Shown: one piece after another, positions 1-7,533 of the stretch
How positions within the stretch are numbered: the stretch's first letter is position 1
Layout of the letters: every line of letters begins with the position of its first letter
Assembly: GCA_030440445.1 (NCBI GenBank)
Contig: CP098528.1
Coordinates: 62,001 to 126,000 of the forward strand
From: Halomonas sp. KG2
GTDB lineage: Bacteria; Pseudomonadota; Gammaproteobacteria; Pseudomonadales; Halomonadaceae
DNA: 64,000 nt
Direction of reading: 5' to 3'
Notes under the pieces: generated by a model
What the model was told of the DNA's origin: nothing
The model's input: the letters and a program-made list of their open reading frames with translations, nothing else
The model's database searches: none
Position numbers and translations under genes: made by a program

Positions 1-1
1 G

Positions 2-232
2 GCCGCACAAGCGGCCTCCTATTCTCAGTGGTTAACGGCGTTAGGGATGCCACCAGGTGGCAGCGCCCAGCTAGGCGACTGGGATACGTTAGCAAGCTAC
101 ACATCTACAGATTGGCAAGCCGAACCCAACGTTGGCTCCGTACGTGCTGACGCGCTGGTGGCATTTTTCAGCCACCCAGACGTGCAGCGGATGGCTGCTC
201 AGCTAAAGCTGGTGGGGGTTGAAGGCTTTTAA
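2..232 (+). CDS. C-terminal fragment of a probable NAD-dependent DNA ligase (LigB-like)
   Basis: The reading frame is open from the window edge to a TAA stop, so only the last 76 residues are seen. The tail has a short WLTALGMP segment, then a helix-hairpin-helix-like stretch (PNVGSVRADALVAFF) followed by SHPDVQRMAAQL and a terminal GVEGF. This resembles the end of LigA/LigB-type DNA ligases, where HhH motifs bind DNA, and LigB proteins lack the BRCT domain and end soon after the HhH region. The catalytic lysine and adenylation domain would lie upstream, outside the window. The assignment rests on the general look of the tail only; another HhH protein is possible. Confidence 0.45.
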   Translation, partial: AAQAASYSQWLTALGMPPGGSAQLGDWDTLASYTSTDWQAEPNVGSVRADALVAFFSHPDVQRMAAQLKLVGVEGF

Positions 233-237
233 CCTAT

Positions 238-1179
238 TCAGAGGTCACCTAGCCCGGTAAGGCGCAGCATGAGGTGGAGATAGAGAGGAATGAGTAATGG
301 CGCTAATAGCGTGGTGGTAAGCACCGCTAATGCTCCTTTTTGCGGTTGAATCCCTAGCTCCATCGCGACCACCACCACGTTAGAGGCCATGGGGACGACG
401 CCTAGCAACAGTAATGCCATACCGAGTTCTGGCGTAAGCGGCCCCAGGGTCTGAAGCAATAAAACAGCGATTAGCATTACCAACGGCCAAAGCAGATATC
501 GTAAGCCCACGCAGGTGGCAACAAAGCGGGAGTCCCAAGCATCAAGCGTCACCTGGCTAAGGGTCATGCCGATAATCATCATGCCTAGCAGGGTGTAGGT
601 GGCAGGGAAAACGTCAAGCGAGTTCATCAGTGCGCTGGGCAGTGTCACGTTGAGTGCACTCAGCAGCAGCGCAGACAAAAACGCGTAAACCAACGGCAGT
701 CGAGCAATTTTGATCAGACTTTGGCGCATAGAAAAGTGGCCGCGGGCGCTTAAGTAAAAACCCACCGTAAACTCGTATAGATTAATCCCTAACATGCAGA
801 AGAGATAAAGCGTGACACCTTCTGGCGGCAGTAAAATTAGCGCCACGGGCAGGCCAAAGTAACCGGTATTGCCAGTGCCAGAGGAGAACGCTAACAGCGC
901 CCCTTCCTGTGGCCCAAAGCGGTGCTGGGTAAACCAGCGTACGGCCAGCGCCATGGTACTTACCAAGATGAATAGCGCCAGCGTTAATAGCAGATACTCT
1001 GCCGTGGGGCCGCCGTTCATCAGTGCACGGAAAATGGTCAGTGGTGCGATCAGATAAACCAGTAATGTGGCGATGGGGCGCGGGTCGATTTTTAAGCGCT
1101 GTGCGGCAATCCACCCCAAGCCTACAAACCCCAATAACATCAGCAGTGGCCCCATTAGGGCGCTTGGTGCTAAATCCAT
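238..1179 (-). CDS. AEC-family (auxin efflux carrier) transporter
   Basis: A 313-residue inner-membrane protein with about ten hydrophobic segments spread over the whole length and no large soluble domain, the layout of the AEC family of secondary carriers. The N-terminal half carries the GTGNTGYFGLPVAL segment, typical of the family's glycine/asparagine-rich crossover. Related bacterial members export or import carboxylates such as malate or malonate, but the substrate cannot be read from sequence. The start is ATG with an AGGA element about seven bases upstream. It ends six bases from the stop of the convergent ligase fragment and is divergent from metF. It stands alone, with no operon partner. 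Confidence 0.85.
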   Translation of the reverse strand: MDLAPSALMGPLLMLLGFVGLGWIAAQRLKIDPRPIATLLVYLIAPLTIFRALMNGGPTAEYLLLTLALFILVSTMALAVRWFTQHRFGPQEGALLAFSSGTGNTGYFGLPVALILLPPEGVTLYLFCMLGINLYEFTVGFYLSARGHFSMRQSLIKIARLPLVYAFLSALLLSALNVTLPSALMNSLDVFPATYTLLGMMIIGMTLSQVTLDAWDSRFVATCVGLRYLLWPLVMLIAVLLLQTLGPLTPELGMALLLLGVVPMASNVVVVAMELGIQPQKGALAVLTTTLLAPLLIPLYLHLMLRLTGLGDL

Positions 1180-1357
1180 TTCTGCATCCTGAGTCGCTAG
1201 GTAACGACATCGTTGTGTGAATAGCTAAGTAGTTGCGTAAATAGCTAACATGAGCCGAATTAAAGGCCGACCGTGGAATCTTTCATTAGCTCCAGCGCGG
1301 CGGAAAGAGGAGAATAACCTAAATTATCACGATGTTAACGCTTTACGAGGAAGTCCC

Positions 1358-2200
1358 ATGAGCAGTCAAGAGCACCCGCTAGGTATTAGCTTTGAATTCT
1401 TTCCGCCCAGTACCGATGCAGGAAGAGAGAAGTTAATGCACGTGCGCGATGAACTGGCCGCTCGACAACCGCGCTTTTTCTCGGTCACTTATGGTGCTGG
1501 TGGTTCCACCCAAGCACGCACACGCGATATTGTGCGCACCGTTAGCCAGAGCGGCATTACGACCGCGCCACACCTTTCCTGCATTGGCAGTGAAAAAGCG
1601 CAACTGCGCGACCTGCTAGCGCAGTATCGTGAAGAGGGCGTCGACAGTTTAGTGGCGTTACGTGGTGACATGCCATCGGGCATGGGAAGCATTGGTGAGT
1701 TGCGCTACGCCAACGAACTGGTTGAGTTTATTCGCGAGGAAACCGGTGACCATTTTGATATTGCGGTGGCTGCCTATCCTGAATCTCATCCACAGGCACC
1801 CAACCTCGACAAGGATGTGGAAAACTTTGCTCGTAAAATGAAGGCTGGCGCCAACATGGCCATCACCCAGTACTTTTTTACCGCGGATGCCTACTTCCAT
1901 TTTGTTGAAAAAGCCCGGGCATTAGGTGTCGAACAGCCGATTATTCCTGGCATTATGCCGATTACTAACTACACCAAATTGGCGCGTTTTTCAGACGCCT
2001 GTGGCGCAGAAATTCCCCGCTGGATTCGTAAGCAGCTGGAAGCTTATGGTGATGATAGTGACGCTATTGCCGCTTTTGGCACCGATGTGGTTAGCCGTTT
2101 ATGTGAGCGCTTACTCGATGGTGGTGCGCCTGGTCTACACTTCTACACGCTTAATCAGGCAGCACCCGTACTGAAAATTGTTGATAACCTGAGAGGCTAG
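1358..2200 (+). CDS. metF: Methylenetetrahydrofolate reductase MetF
   Basis: Reduces 5,10-methylene-tetrahydrofolate to 5-methyl-tetrahydrofolate with FAD and NADH, supplying methyl groups for methionine synthesis in the cytoplasm. The N-terminus has the family signature SFEFFPP, followed by FFSVTYGAGGST and later ALRGD, and the C-terminal half has GIMPI, all typical of the MetF TIM barrel. The chosen ATG gives 280 residues, close to the usual 290-300, and has a GAGG ribosome site at 1346-1349. The open frame extends 36 codons upstream to 1250, but that extension has no family resemblance and no better ribosome site. Single-gene unit followed by a hairpin terminator. Confidence 0.95.
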   Translation: MSSQEHPLGISFEFFPPSTDAGREKLMHVRDELAARQPRFFSVTYGAGGSTQARTRDIVRTVSQSGITTAPHLSCIGSEKAQLRDLLAQYREEGVDSLVALRGDMPSGMGSIGELRYANELVEFIREETGDHFDIAVAAYPESHPQAPNLDKDVENFARKMKAGANMAITQYFFTADAYFHFVEKARALGVEQPIIPGIMPITNYTKLARFSDACGAEIPRWIRKQLEAYGDDSDAIAAFGTDVVSRLCERLLDGGAPGLHFYTLNQAAPVLKIVDNLRG

Positions 2201-2236
2201 AGCGCCCTTCCAGAGCCTAGCTTAATGATCAAGAAG

Positions 2237-2270
2237 AACGCCCGTTCTAGAGTACTCGAACGGGCGTTTT
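2237..2270 (+). terminator. Rho-independent terminator after metF
   Basis: A perfect 11-base inverted repeat (2237-2247 with 2258-2268, arm AACGCCCGTTC) with a 10-base loop, followed by a short T run. It lies 36 bases after the metF stop and may also stop the opposing TRAP transcript arriving from the right. Confidence 0.85.
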
Positions 2271-2318
2271 CGTTGGGCTGTTAATGGCTAGTGGTTAAGT
2301 GAATAGCCGATTGCGCCG

Positions 2319-4517
2319 TCATGTGGTGCTGGGTGTTGCCTTATCGCCATGCTGCTTACGCTGCATAATGAACAGCGCTGCGCCAATCGCAAGGCCAGCA
2401 ATATCGCTGTAAATGCCGCCGTAAATCATAAACAGCGCACCGACCAGCATAACCACACGCTGTAAGGTATTTACCGGTCCAAAGAACCATGCTTGCACCA
2501 TGCCTGAAAGCAAGACAATCCCCAGTGTGGCGGTCACACCGACACGCAGTATCTGCATCGCGGAGCCTTCCATCAGCATCGCTGGGCTGTAGAAGAACAT
2601 AAACGGCACGATAAACGCAGCAAGACCAATTTTGAACGAAGCGACCGATGTGCCCATGGGGTTATCCCCAGAAATACCGGCGGCGGCGTAAGATGCTAAC
2701 GCCACTGGCGGCGTAATGGCCGACACAACCGCGAAGTAGAACACGAAAAAGTGTGCGACGAGCGGCTCGATACCAATATTGATCAGGCCGGGCGCCACCA
2801 CCGATGCCGCTACCGCGTAGGCTGCCGTGGTAGGCATGCCCATGCCGAGCAGGATACTGATCAGCATGGCAAACACTAATGCCAATAGCTGGCTAACCCC
2901 GGCAAGACCTAACAGCAGTGAAGAGAAGCGCGCGCCGACGCCCGTCAGTGATATAACGCCAACAATAAGGCCCGCGCAAGCACACACCGCGATGATCTGA
3001 ATCGACATGATGCCCGCTAGTTGGAGGGCTCTCAAAATAGCCCGAATACCCATTTTATTGGGTGAGATCCAACTAACAACTGCCGCTGATGCGGTGGCTA
3101 GCGTGCCGGCACGAATGACAGAGTAGCCCATAAAGAGAGCGACAATAAGAATGATGATTGGCGCGAATAGGTAGACTTGTTTAACCAGCTTGGAGAACAG
3201 CGGGATTTCATCTTTACGCATGCCACGCATGCCTTTACGCGCCGCTTCAAAATCCACCATAAAGTAGATAGAGGCGAAGTAAAGAATGGCTGGAATGACC
3301 GCCGCAATCGCAATTTCTGTATAAGGAATGCCGGTGACTTCCGCCATGATAAAGGCGCCTGCCCCCATGATGGGCGGCATGATCTGACCACCCGTAGACG
3401 CCGCTGCTTCAATGGCACCAGCACTGCGCGCCGGATAGCCGACTTTTTTCATCAGTGGGATGGTAAGTGAGCCAGTTGATACCACATTACCCGCTGATGT
3501 GCCGTTGATCATGCCCATTAAGCCGGAAGCAAAAATAGATACTTTCGCCGGGCCGCCACGGGCACGGCCAGCGGCTGCGAACGCAAAGTTGACGAAGTAA
3601 TCGCCTACTTTGGAGGCCTGTAAAAACGCCGCGAAAATAATAAACAAAATGATATAAGTCGATGATACCGCCGTCGTTGGGCCAAGAATGCCCGCATCGG
3701 TATAGACCTGACTGAAGAAGCGCTGCACAGACAAGCCTGGGTAGCCTAGGAAGCCTGGTAGATGCTGGCCAGCAAAGACATAGACCAAGAAAACCGCTGA
3801 AATAACCACCAGCGCTAAACCCGCCACGCGACGAGTAAGCTCAAGAATCAGCAGTGAGCCCGCAATGGCCGCCCAGGAGATGCCGGGAGGAGCAAACGAG
3901 GTGCCTGTCGACATGCGCATATTGGTATTAAAGGCCATTAGCAAGTAAGCAGCGCTGGCGATGGCGCACACCATCAGAACGAGGTCAGCGGGATTAAAGC
4001 GGTGGCGTGCCTGACGATAGAACCACGAGAGAGCAATCGCTGCAGCTGTGGTGGCTATCAGTGGGTAGCCGTAATGCAGTGTCTCAATACTGGGGTCGAT
4101 GCGCATGGCACCGCCATTGAGTGTTTGCTGCATCAAAACAACTTGTATAAGTGCATAGATCGCAGGCGCTAGGAGCGCGTAGCTGGCCCATTTGAGCCAT
4201 GCCGGGGAGGCTTGCTGATCATCTTCTGCAAAGCGAGCACCGGCAAACAGCCCGTACCCTAAAATTAGCGCACCGGCAATGTGTACAATGCGAAACGACC
4301 AGGTTTCCATTGGGTACACATTGAGCGAAAACAGGTGGAAGCTTGAATAACCAATGGCCAGTGCGGCAAACAAAAAGAACTGCCAACCAACAAACACGCG
4401 GCGGTTGGACTCGACAACCTCTTCATCGACACCCTCGGCAATTGACTCGGGTATTGATGAAGCAGTTTGGGCGTCATCCTTGAGGCCGTTGGGGTCTTGA
4501 TCGGTATTGTGACTCAT
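2319..4517 (-). CDS. TRAP transporter fused permease (DctQ-DctM type, TAXI class)
   Basis: A 732-residue polytopic protein that fuses the small four-helix (Q) and large (M) TRAP membrane subunits, as is standard in TAXI-type systems. The first ~35 residues are soluble and acidic; hydrophobic helices follow from about residue 40 to the C-terminus. The M part contains SGLMGMINGTSAGNVVSTG and GGQIMPPIMGAGAF, the conserved glycine-rich substrate/sodium region, and GMGMPTTAAY in the second repeat. It would take up an organic acid with sodium, fed by the periplasmic receptor encoded just upstream. The substrate cannot be told from sequence; TAXI systems are known for glutamate, alpha-ketoglutarate and other acids. 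Confidence 0.93.
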   Translation of the reverse strand: MSHNTDQDPNGLKDDAQTASSIPESIAEGVDEEVVESNRRVFVGWQFFLFAALAIGYSSFHLFSLNVYPMETWSFRIVHIAGALILGYGLFAGARFAEDDQQASPAWLKWASYALLAPAIYALIQVVLMQQTLNGGAMRIDPSIETLHYGYPLIATTAAAIALSWFYRQARHRFNPADLVLMVCAIASAAYLLMAFNTNMRMSTGTSFAPPGISWAAIAGSLLILELTRRVAGLALVVISAVFLVYVFAGQHLPGFLGYPGLSVQRFFSQVYTDAGILGPTTAVSSTYIILFIIFAAFLQASKVGDYFVNFAFAAAGRARGGPAKVSIFASGLMGMINGTSAGNVVSTGSLTIPLMKKVGYPARSAGAIEAAASTGGQIMPPIMGAGAFIMAEVTGIPYTEIAIAAVIPAILYFASIYFMVDFEAARKGMRGMRKDEIPLFSKLVKQVYLFAPIIILIVALFMGYSVIRAGTLATASAAVVSWISPNKMGIRAILRALQLAGIMSIQIIAVCACAGLIVGVISLTGVGARFSSLLLGLAGVSQLLALVFAMLISILLGMGMPTTAAYAVAASVVAPGLINIGIEPLVAHFFVFYFAVVSAITPPVALASYAAAGISGDNPMGTSVASFKIGLAAFIVPFMFFYSPAMLMEGSAMQILRVGVTATLGIVLLSGMVQAWFFGPVNTLQRVVMLVGALFMIYGGIYSDIAGLAIGAALFIMQRKQHGDKATPSTT

Positions 4518-4561
4518 CAGAGGTCACCCTCACAGCAAAAGCAAAAAAGAGGCGGTAGCGA

Positions 4562-4599
4562 ACGCTGCCCCGCCCGACCAGCGGAAAACAGGGCAGCGT
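4562..4599 (-). promoter_or_regulatory. Intercistronic hairpin between TAXI receptor and permease genes
   Basis: Inverted repeat ACGCTGCCC (4562-4570) with GGGCAGCGT (4591-4599), a perfect 9-bp stem with a 20-base loop. It lies 15 bases after the stop of the receptor gene on the minus strand, before the permease start. There is no T run, so it is more likely an mRNA 3'-end stabiliser or partial attenuator that keeps receptor mRNA in excess of permease mRNA; this role is inferred. Confidence 0.55.
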
Positions 4600-4614
4600 G
4601 AAGAGGGGCTTGGC

Positions 4615-5595
4615 TTAGTTGATCATGTCATCATCAATGTCGTAGCCATTCTCTTCGTACCAGCGTGCGGCACCCGGGTGGAAGGGCAGCACATTGTTGT
4701 GAATGATGTTTTCTGGGATGGTGGTTTCAGCGCTGCGGTGCACTGAGCGCATACGGTCATTGTTTTCCATCGTGGCTTTGGTGACTTCATAGATAAAGTC
4801 TTCCGGCAGATCACAGCCCGCAATGGCGAAGTTCCACATAGACACAGCGCGTGCGTCTTCTTCCAGTGTGGTGTAAGTGCTCGCTGGGATAGTGAATTCA
4901 GCAACCGGGAAGGCGTCCAGGACGGTGGCCATCTCTTCTTCGGTAAACTCAATGATGTTCACATCGGTCTGCACTTCGAGTTGGCTAACGGCAGGAATCG
5001 GAATACCCGCTGCAAACGCGATCACATCCAGCAGACCATCCTGCAACTGACCACCTAAGTCAGACCAACCGCCATTACGACGATCAAACTCAACGCCCAG
5101 CGTTTCGAGGATAGCGGGGAAGTAAGTGTCTGATGTAGAAGCGGCTGGGCCGAAGCCGATGCGCGCGCCATCAGGAATATCTGAGATGGATTCAATGCCT
5201 GAGCTTGAAAGTGCGGCAATAGAGAAGGGTGTTTCATACATCGGGAACAGCGCGCATACGTTGTCCATTGCCAAGCCAGGCGCTAGCGGACTTTCACCGT
5301 TAACAGCGTCCGACGCTGGGCCCATCGTCGTTAGACCAAAGGCCATATCGCCACTGTGTACGAGCGCAAGGTTTTGAGTCGGGCCGCCGGTGACTTCACC
5401 GCCCCCTGAAACATCCAGCTCATCAGCAATAAAGTTAGCCCAGCCTGAGCCATAAACGAAGTAGGTGCCGCCCTGACTTGCGGTACCGACAGTAAAGTTA
5501 TCGGGCCATTCTGAGCGGTCTGCTTGGGCAGTGCCTGCTGCTAGAAGGGCACTACTGGCAAGAAGGGCGACGGTTTTAGGCATCATATTGCGCAT
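4615..5595 (-). CDS. TRAP transporter TAXI-family solute receptor
   Basis: Periplasmic substrate-binding protein for the downstream fused permease. The 326-residue product starts with a clear Sec signal peptide (MRNMMPK, a hydrophobic run, then cleavage near AQA-DRSEWP). The mature part has FTVGTASQGGTYFVYGSGWA, the signature of the TAXI (TRAP-associated extracytoplasmic immunogenic) family, and the usual length. The frame is open 32 codons further upstream (to 5691), but an AGGA site ten bases before the ATG at 5595 and the signal peptide favour this start. It is the promoter-proximal gene of a two-gene operon with the permease, separated from it by 97 bases that hold a hairpin. Confidence 0.93.
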   Translation of the reverse strand: MRNMMPKTVALLASSALLAAGTAQADRSEWPDNFTVGTASQGGTYFVYGSGWANFIADELDVSGGGEVTGGPTQNLALVHSGDMAFGLTTMGPASDAVNGESPLAPGLAMDNVCALFPMYETPFSIAALSSSGIESISDIPDGARIGFGPAASTSDTYFPAILETLGVEFDRRNGGWSDLGGQLQDGLLDVIAFAAGIPIPAVSQLEVQTDVNIIEFTEEEMATVLDAFPVAEFTIPASTYTTLEEDARAVSMWNFAIAGCDLPEDFIYEVTKATMENNDRMRSVHRSAETTIPENIIHNNVLPFHPGAARWYEENGYDIDDDMIN

Positions 5596-5884
5596 GGCGA
5601 GATTTCCTAAGCTGTTATTGGGATTATCGTCTGGCGTGCTGGCACAGCCAGTGGCTTCAACGTTAAGCAGTTTATATACAGCGATAGTCATGCCAATAGG
5701 CTGGCTGATTATTAAAATCAGCTACTTAAAGATTTTTTATTCAACTTTGGTTGAAACTAAAAAAGCGTTAAGTGTCTGGGGTTTCGCACACCATAGGTTA
5801 GTTGATGTGTGGTTTTTCGCACACTTTCGTGAGTGAGGAGTGAGGAGTGAGGAGTGAGGAGTGAGGAGTTGGTATGCCCTGGTA
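5596..5884. other. Gene-poor stretch upstream of the TAXI operon and left of the IS
   Basis: About 290 bases with no convincing gene. The part next to the TAXI receptor must hold its promoter; I could not pick a clear -35/-10 pair. The right end holds the GAGGAGT tandem repeat described separately. Short open frames here lack ribosome sites and similarity to anything I recognise. Confidence 0.6.
5835..5869 (+). repeat. Five tandem copies of GAGGAGT left of the IS
   Basis: Five perfect head-to-tail copies of the 7-mer GAGGAGT, followed by TTGGTATGCCCTGGTATGCC. Two further copies (the second as GAGGGGT) lie on the other side of the insertion sequence at 7140-7153, again followed by TTGGTATGCCCC. 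This suggests that the insertion sequence sits inside, or next to, a pre-existing repeat block. Confidence 0.9.
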
Positions 5885-5911
5885 TGCCCCCATTTTTGTA
5901 GACACTTGGGC

Positions 5912-6742
5912 TTAACTGTTCGCAGCATAGGCGCTGGGAGTGAGACCTCCTAGCGCCATGTGCCTTCTCATTTTTGGATAGAACTCATCAATATAGTATC
6001 GGACCTCATCGCCCATATCGCTTCGTTCTATAGTGCCTAGCGGCTTTGTCCATTCCTTCTTGAGCAAGGCAAAAAAGCTTTCTGCACAGGCATTATCCCA
6101 ACAATTTCCTCGGCGAGACATGCTTATTGTGACCTCACGGCCGTTAAGCCACGCCATCACCTCTTCGCTGCGATACTGTGTGCCTTGGTCAGAATGAAAA
6201 AGCAATTCCTTTCCGACCGGCTGAGAATGCTTCCAGGCTGACTCCAGCGCGTTTAACACCAGCTGTGAACTGTTGACTGCCCCCTGCGCATAACCAACGA
6301 TTTGACGGGTACCAAGGTCCATGACCGCCACCAGATAGAGCCATCCTTCCTTACAGCGAATCTGGGTAATATCCGAGACCCAAACCTTGTTCGGCTCGCC
6401 AACTGAAAATCGCCGATTCAGTAAGTTAGGCAAAACGGGTAATGTCGACACAGCGCGCCGATACCCGGGTTTCAAGGCGGTACAGGAACGATAGCCTGCT
6501 TCTTGAAGGAGGCGTTGAACCTGATTCTTCCCGCAGCGGTACCCTTCATCTTGAGCTTCAATCCATAGCTTCCGATAACCGGGCACACTGTTCATTTTCT
6601 TGGCACGCTCTAGCAAAAAAGACGTGATGCTTTGATGGCGCTTTTGCATTTTTCCAGGACACCGTTGGCGACCTTTCCATCGGTAGTAACCTGAGCGAGA
6701 GACACCGAGTACTTCACAAGTTATTGAGAGCGGCCACCGCAA
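5912..6742 (-). CDS. IS3-family transposase OrfB (catalytic half of OrfAB)
   Basis: Carries the integrase/transposase catalytic core: first Asp in VWVSDITQI, second Asp in LFHSDQGTQY, and Glu in NACAESFFALLKKE, the DDE triad with the usual IS3 spacing. The N-terminal part holds the HTH_21-like region (VSRSGYYRW, KRHQSI). The frame has no ATG start; its first start-like codon is a TTG without a ribosome site. It is open upstream into the end of orfA, so it is most likely made only as an OrfAB fusion by -1 frameshifting at the A6G site. The predicted fusion (7089 to 5912) would be about 392 residues. Confidence 0.93.
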   Translation of the reverse strand: MRWPLSITCEVLGVSRSGYYRWKGRQRCPGKMQKRHQSITSFLLERAKKMNSVPGYRKLWIEAQDEGYRCGKNQVQRLLQEAGYRSCTALKPGYRRAVSTLPVLPNLLNRRFSVGEPNKVWVSDITQIRCKEGWLYLVAVMDLGTRQIVGYAQGAVNSSQLVLNALESAWKHSQPVGKELLFHSDQGTQYRSEEVMAWLNGREVTISMSRRGNCWDNACAESFFALLKKEWTKPLGTIERSDMGDEVRYYIDEFYPKMRRHMALGGLTPSAYAANS

Positions 6743-6771
6743 CTGGCGATGGATCTCAATAAAAGCAAATT

Positions 6772-7089
6772 TTACTTGCCGTGCTTGATAAAGTACTCGT
6801 CCGCCTTTTTTAAAATTTCAGTCTCCAGCTGGGATCTTCTTAGCTGCTTTTTTAATCTCTTGATTTCATTTTCAAGCTCCTGAACGCTTTTTTCAGGGCC
6901 ATCATTGGCAATTTTCTTGTCAGACGATGTGTGATCCATGGTCAACTCCTTGCGCCAACGACTTAATGTATTTGGATGTATACATAGTTTGGCAGCAAGC
7001 GTTGTCTGCGTCTGCGGTGAAGAGAGTGACGTTTGCACGGCTTCACGTTTAAACTCATCGGAATACCTGGGGCTACGCTTATATTTCAT
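6772..7089 (-). CDS. IS3-family transposase OrfA (DNA-binding half)
   Basis: A 105-residue protein with a helix-turn-helix of the Tnp_1 type in its first 55 residues (YSDEFKREAV, then LAAKLCIHPNTLSRWRKEL), which binds the element's ends. It is followed by a leucine-rich coiled coil (ELENEIKRLKKQLRRSQLETEILKK) used for multimerisation. The AAAAAAG heptamer encoding the last KK of the coiled coil is a slippery site that would join it to OrfB. Starts with ATG close to the element's left end. Confidence 0.92.
   Translation of the reverse strand: MKYKRSPRYSDEFKREAVQTSLSSPQTQTTLAAKLCIHPNTLSRWRKELTMDHTSSDKKIANDGPEKSVQELENEIKRLKKQLRRSQLETEILKKADEYFIKHGK
6805..6811 (-). promoter_or_regulatory. Programmed -1 frameshift site (A AAA AAG) in the IS
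   Basis: On the minus strand orfA reads TTA AAA AAG GCG; the heptamer A-AAA-AAG is in the correct zero frame for simultaneous -1 slippage. After slipping, translation continues GGC GGA CGA and runs without a stop into the orfB frame. IS3-family elements commonly use this motif to make OrfAB. Confidence 0.8.
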
Positions 7090-7139
7090 AACACCTTCTC
7101 TCTGAAAAAGGTGTCTACTTTTTCAGGGGCATTCCAAGT

Positions 7140-7170
7140 GAGGAGTGAGGGGTTGGTATGCCCCCAACGT
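7140..7170 (+). repeat. Right-flank copy of the GAGGAGT repeat and GGTATGCCCC sequence
   Basis: GAGGAGT then GAGGGGT, followed by TGGTATGCCCCCAAC, in which GTTGG and CCAAC can pair. This is the same arrangement as on the left of the insertion sequence, where GGTATGCCC occurs twice. Confidence 0.8.
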
Positions 7171-7219
7171 GGTGGAGGCTTAAATTAAACGCGGTAGCCT
7201 AAATGCTGGGAATAGGCGG

Positions 7220-7471
7220 TTAACGTTTAGGTTTACCGGGGTCGAGAATGCGTACGGGCTGTACATCCTGTGTTTTTTGCTCTTCGCGTACTTGGTTAAC
7301 ACGGGTAGTCAGCTCTGGTGCCGTCTCATCTTCAATCGGCAACTGCTCGAAAAAATCGCAGTTAACGCATTCCCGGTAGCGAATGTTGTTTTGCTCCCAG
7401 GCGCGAATCCGGTCCATGGCCGCGCAGCGTGGGCAGGTTACCCCAGCAATAAAGCGTTTCACACTCGACAT
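7220..7471 (-). CDS. yheV: YheV-family zinc-ribbon protein
   Basis: A small 83-residue cytoplasmic protein with two cysteine pairs (TCPRCAAMD and ECVNCDFFE) forming a predicted zinc ribbon, the defining feature of the YheV family. Its function is unknown. The ATG at 7471 is preferred over the TTG at 7483 because a GGAG ribosome site lies seven bases upstream. It follows prlC with a 62-base gap in the same direction, the same gene neighbourhood as in enteric bacteria, which supports the assignment. Confidence 0.9.
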   Translation of the reverse strand: MSSVKRFIAGVTCPRCAAMDRIRAWEQNNIRYRECVNCDFFEQLPIEDETAPELTTRVNQVREEQKTQDVQPVRILDPGKPKR

Positions 7472-7533
7472 AACAGGCTCCAAGGGTGCGGTAACAAGAC
7501 AGATACCGCACCCGGTGATAGTGAAAATAAACC

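Larger units (their letters stand above)
5885..7131 (-). mobile_element. IS3-family insertion sequence, 1247 bp, apparently intact
   Basis: Two overlapping transposase frames (orfA, orfB) on the minus strand are bounded by imperfect terminal inverted repeats at 5885-5905 and 7111-7131. The ends start with TGCCCC and share GTAGACAC at their inner edge; the seven bases between differ. The element begins with TG and ends with CA as IS3 elements do. No matching direct repeat of 3-5 bases flanks the ends (GGTA on one side, TTCC on the other), so one flank may have been rearranged after insertion. Both frames are full length and the frameshift signal is intact, so the element may still be active. 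Confidence 0.9.

Noticed and set aside
1210..1357. Possible SAM/SAH riboswitch or MetJ site upstream of metF
   Set aside because: I could not recognise the SAH or SAM aptamer pairing nor the AGACGTCT-type MetJ boxes; a covariance search would be needed.
1250..1357. N-terminal extension of MetF from the upstream ATG
   Set aside because: The 36 extra residues do not resemble MetF, and the ATG at 1358 has a better ribosome site and gives the normal length.
5835..5869. Tandem repeat considered as a CRISPR array
   Set aside because: The unit is 7 bases with no spacers, and no cas genes are near.
5881..7135. Target site duplication of the IS
   Set aside because: The 3-5 bases on either side (GGTA and TTCC) do not match.
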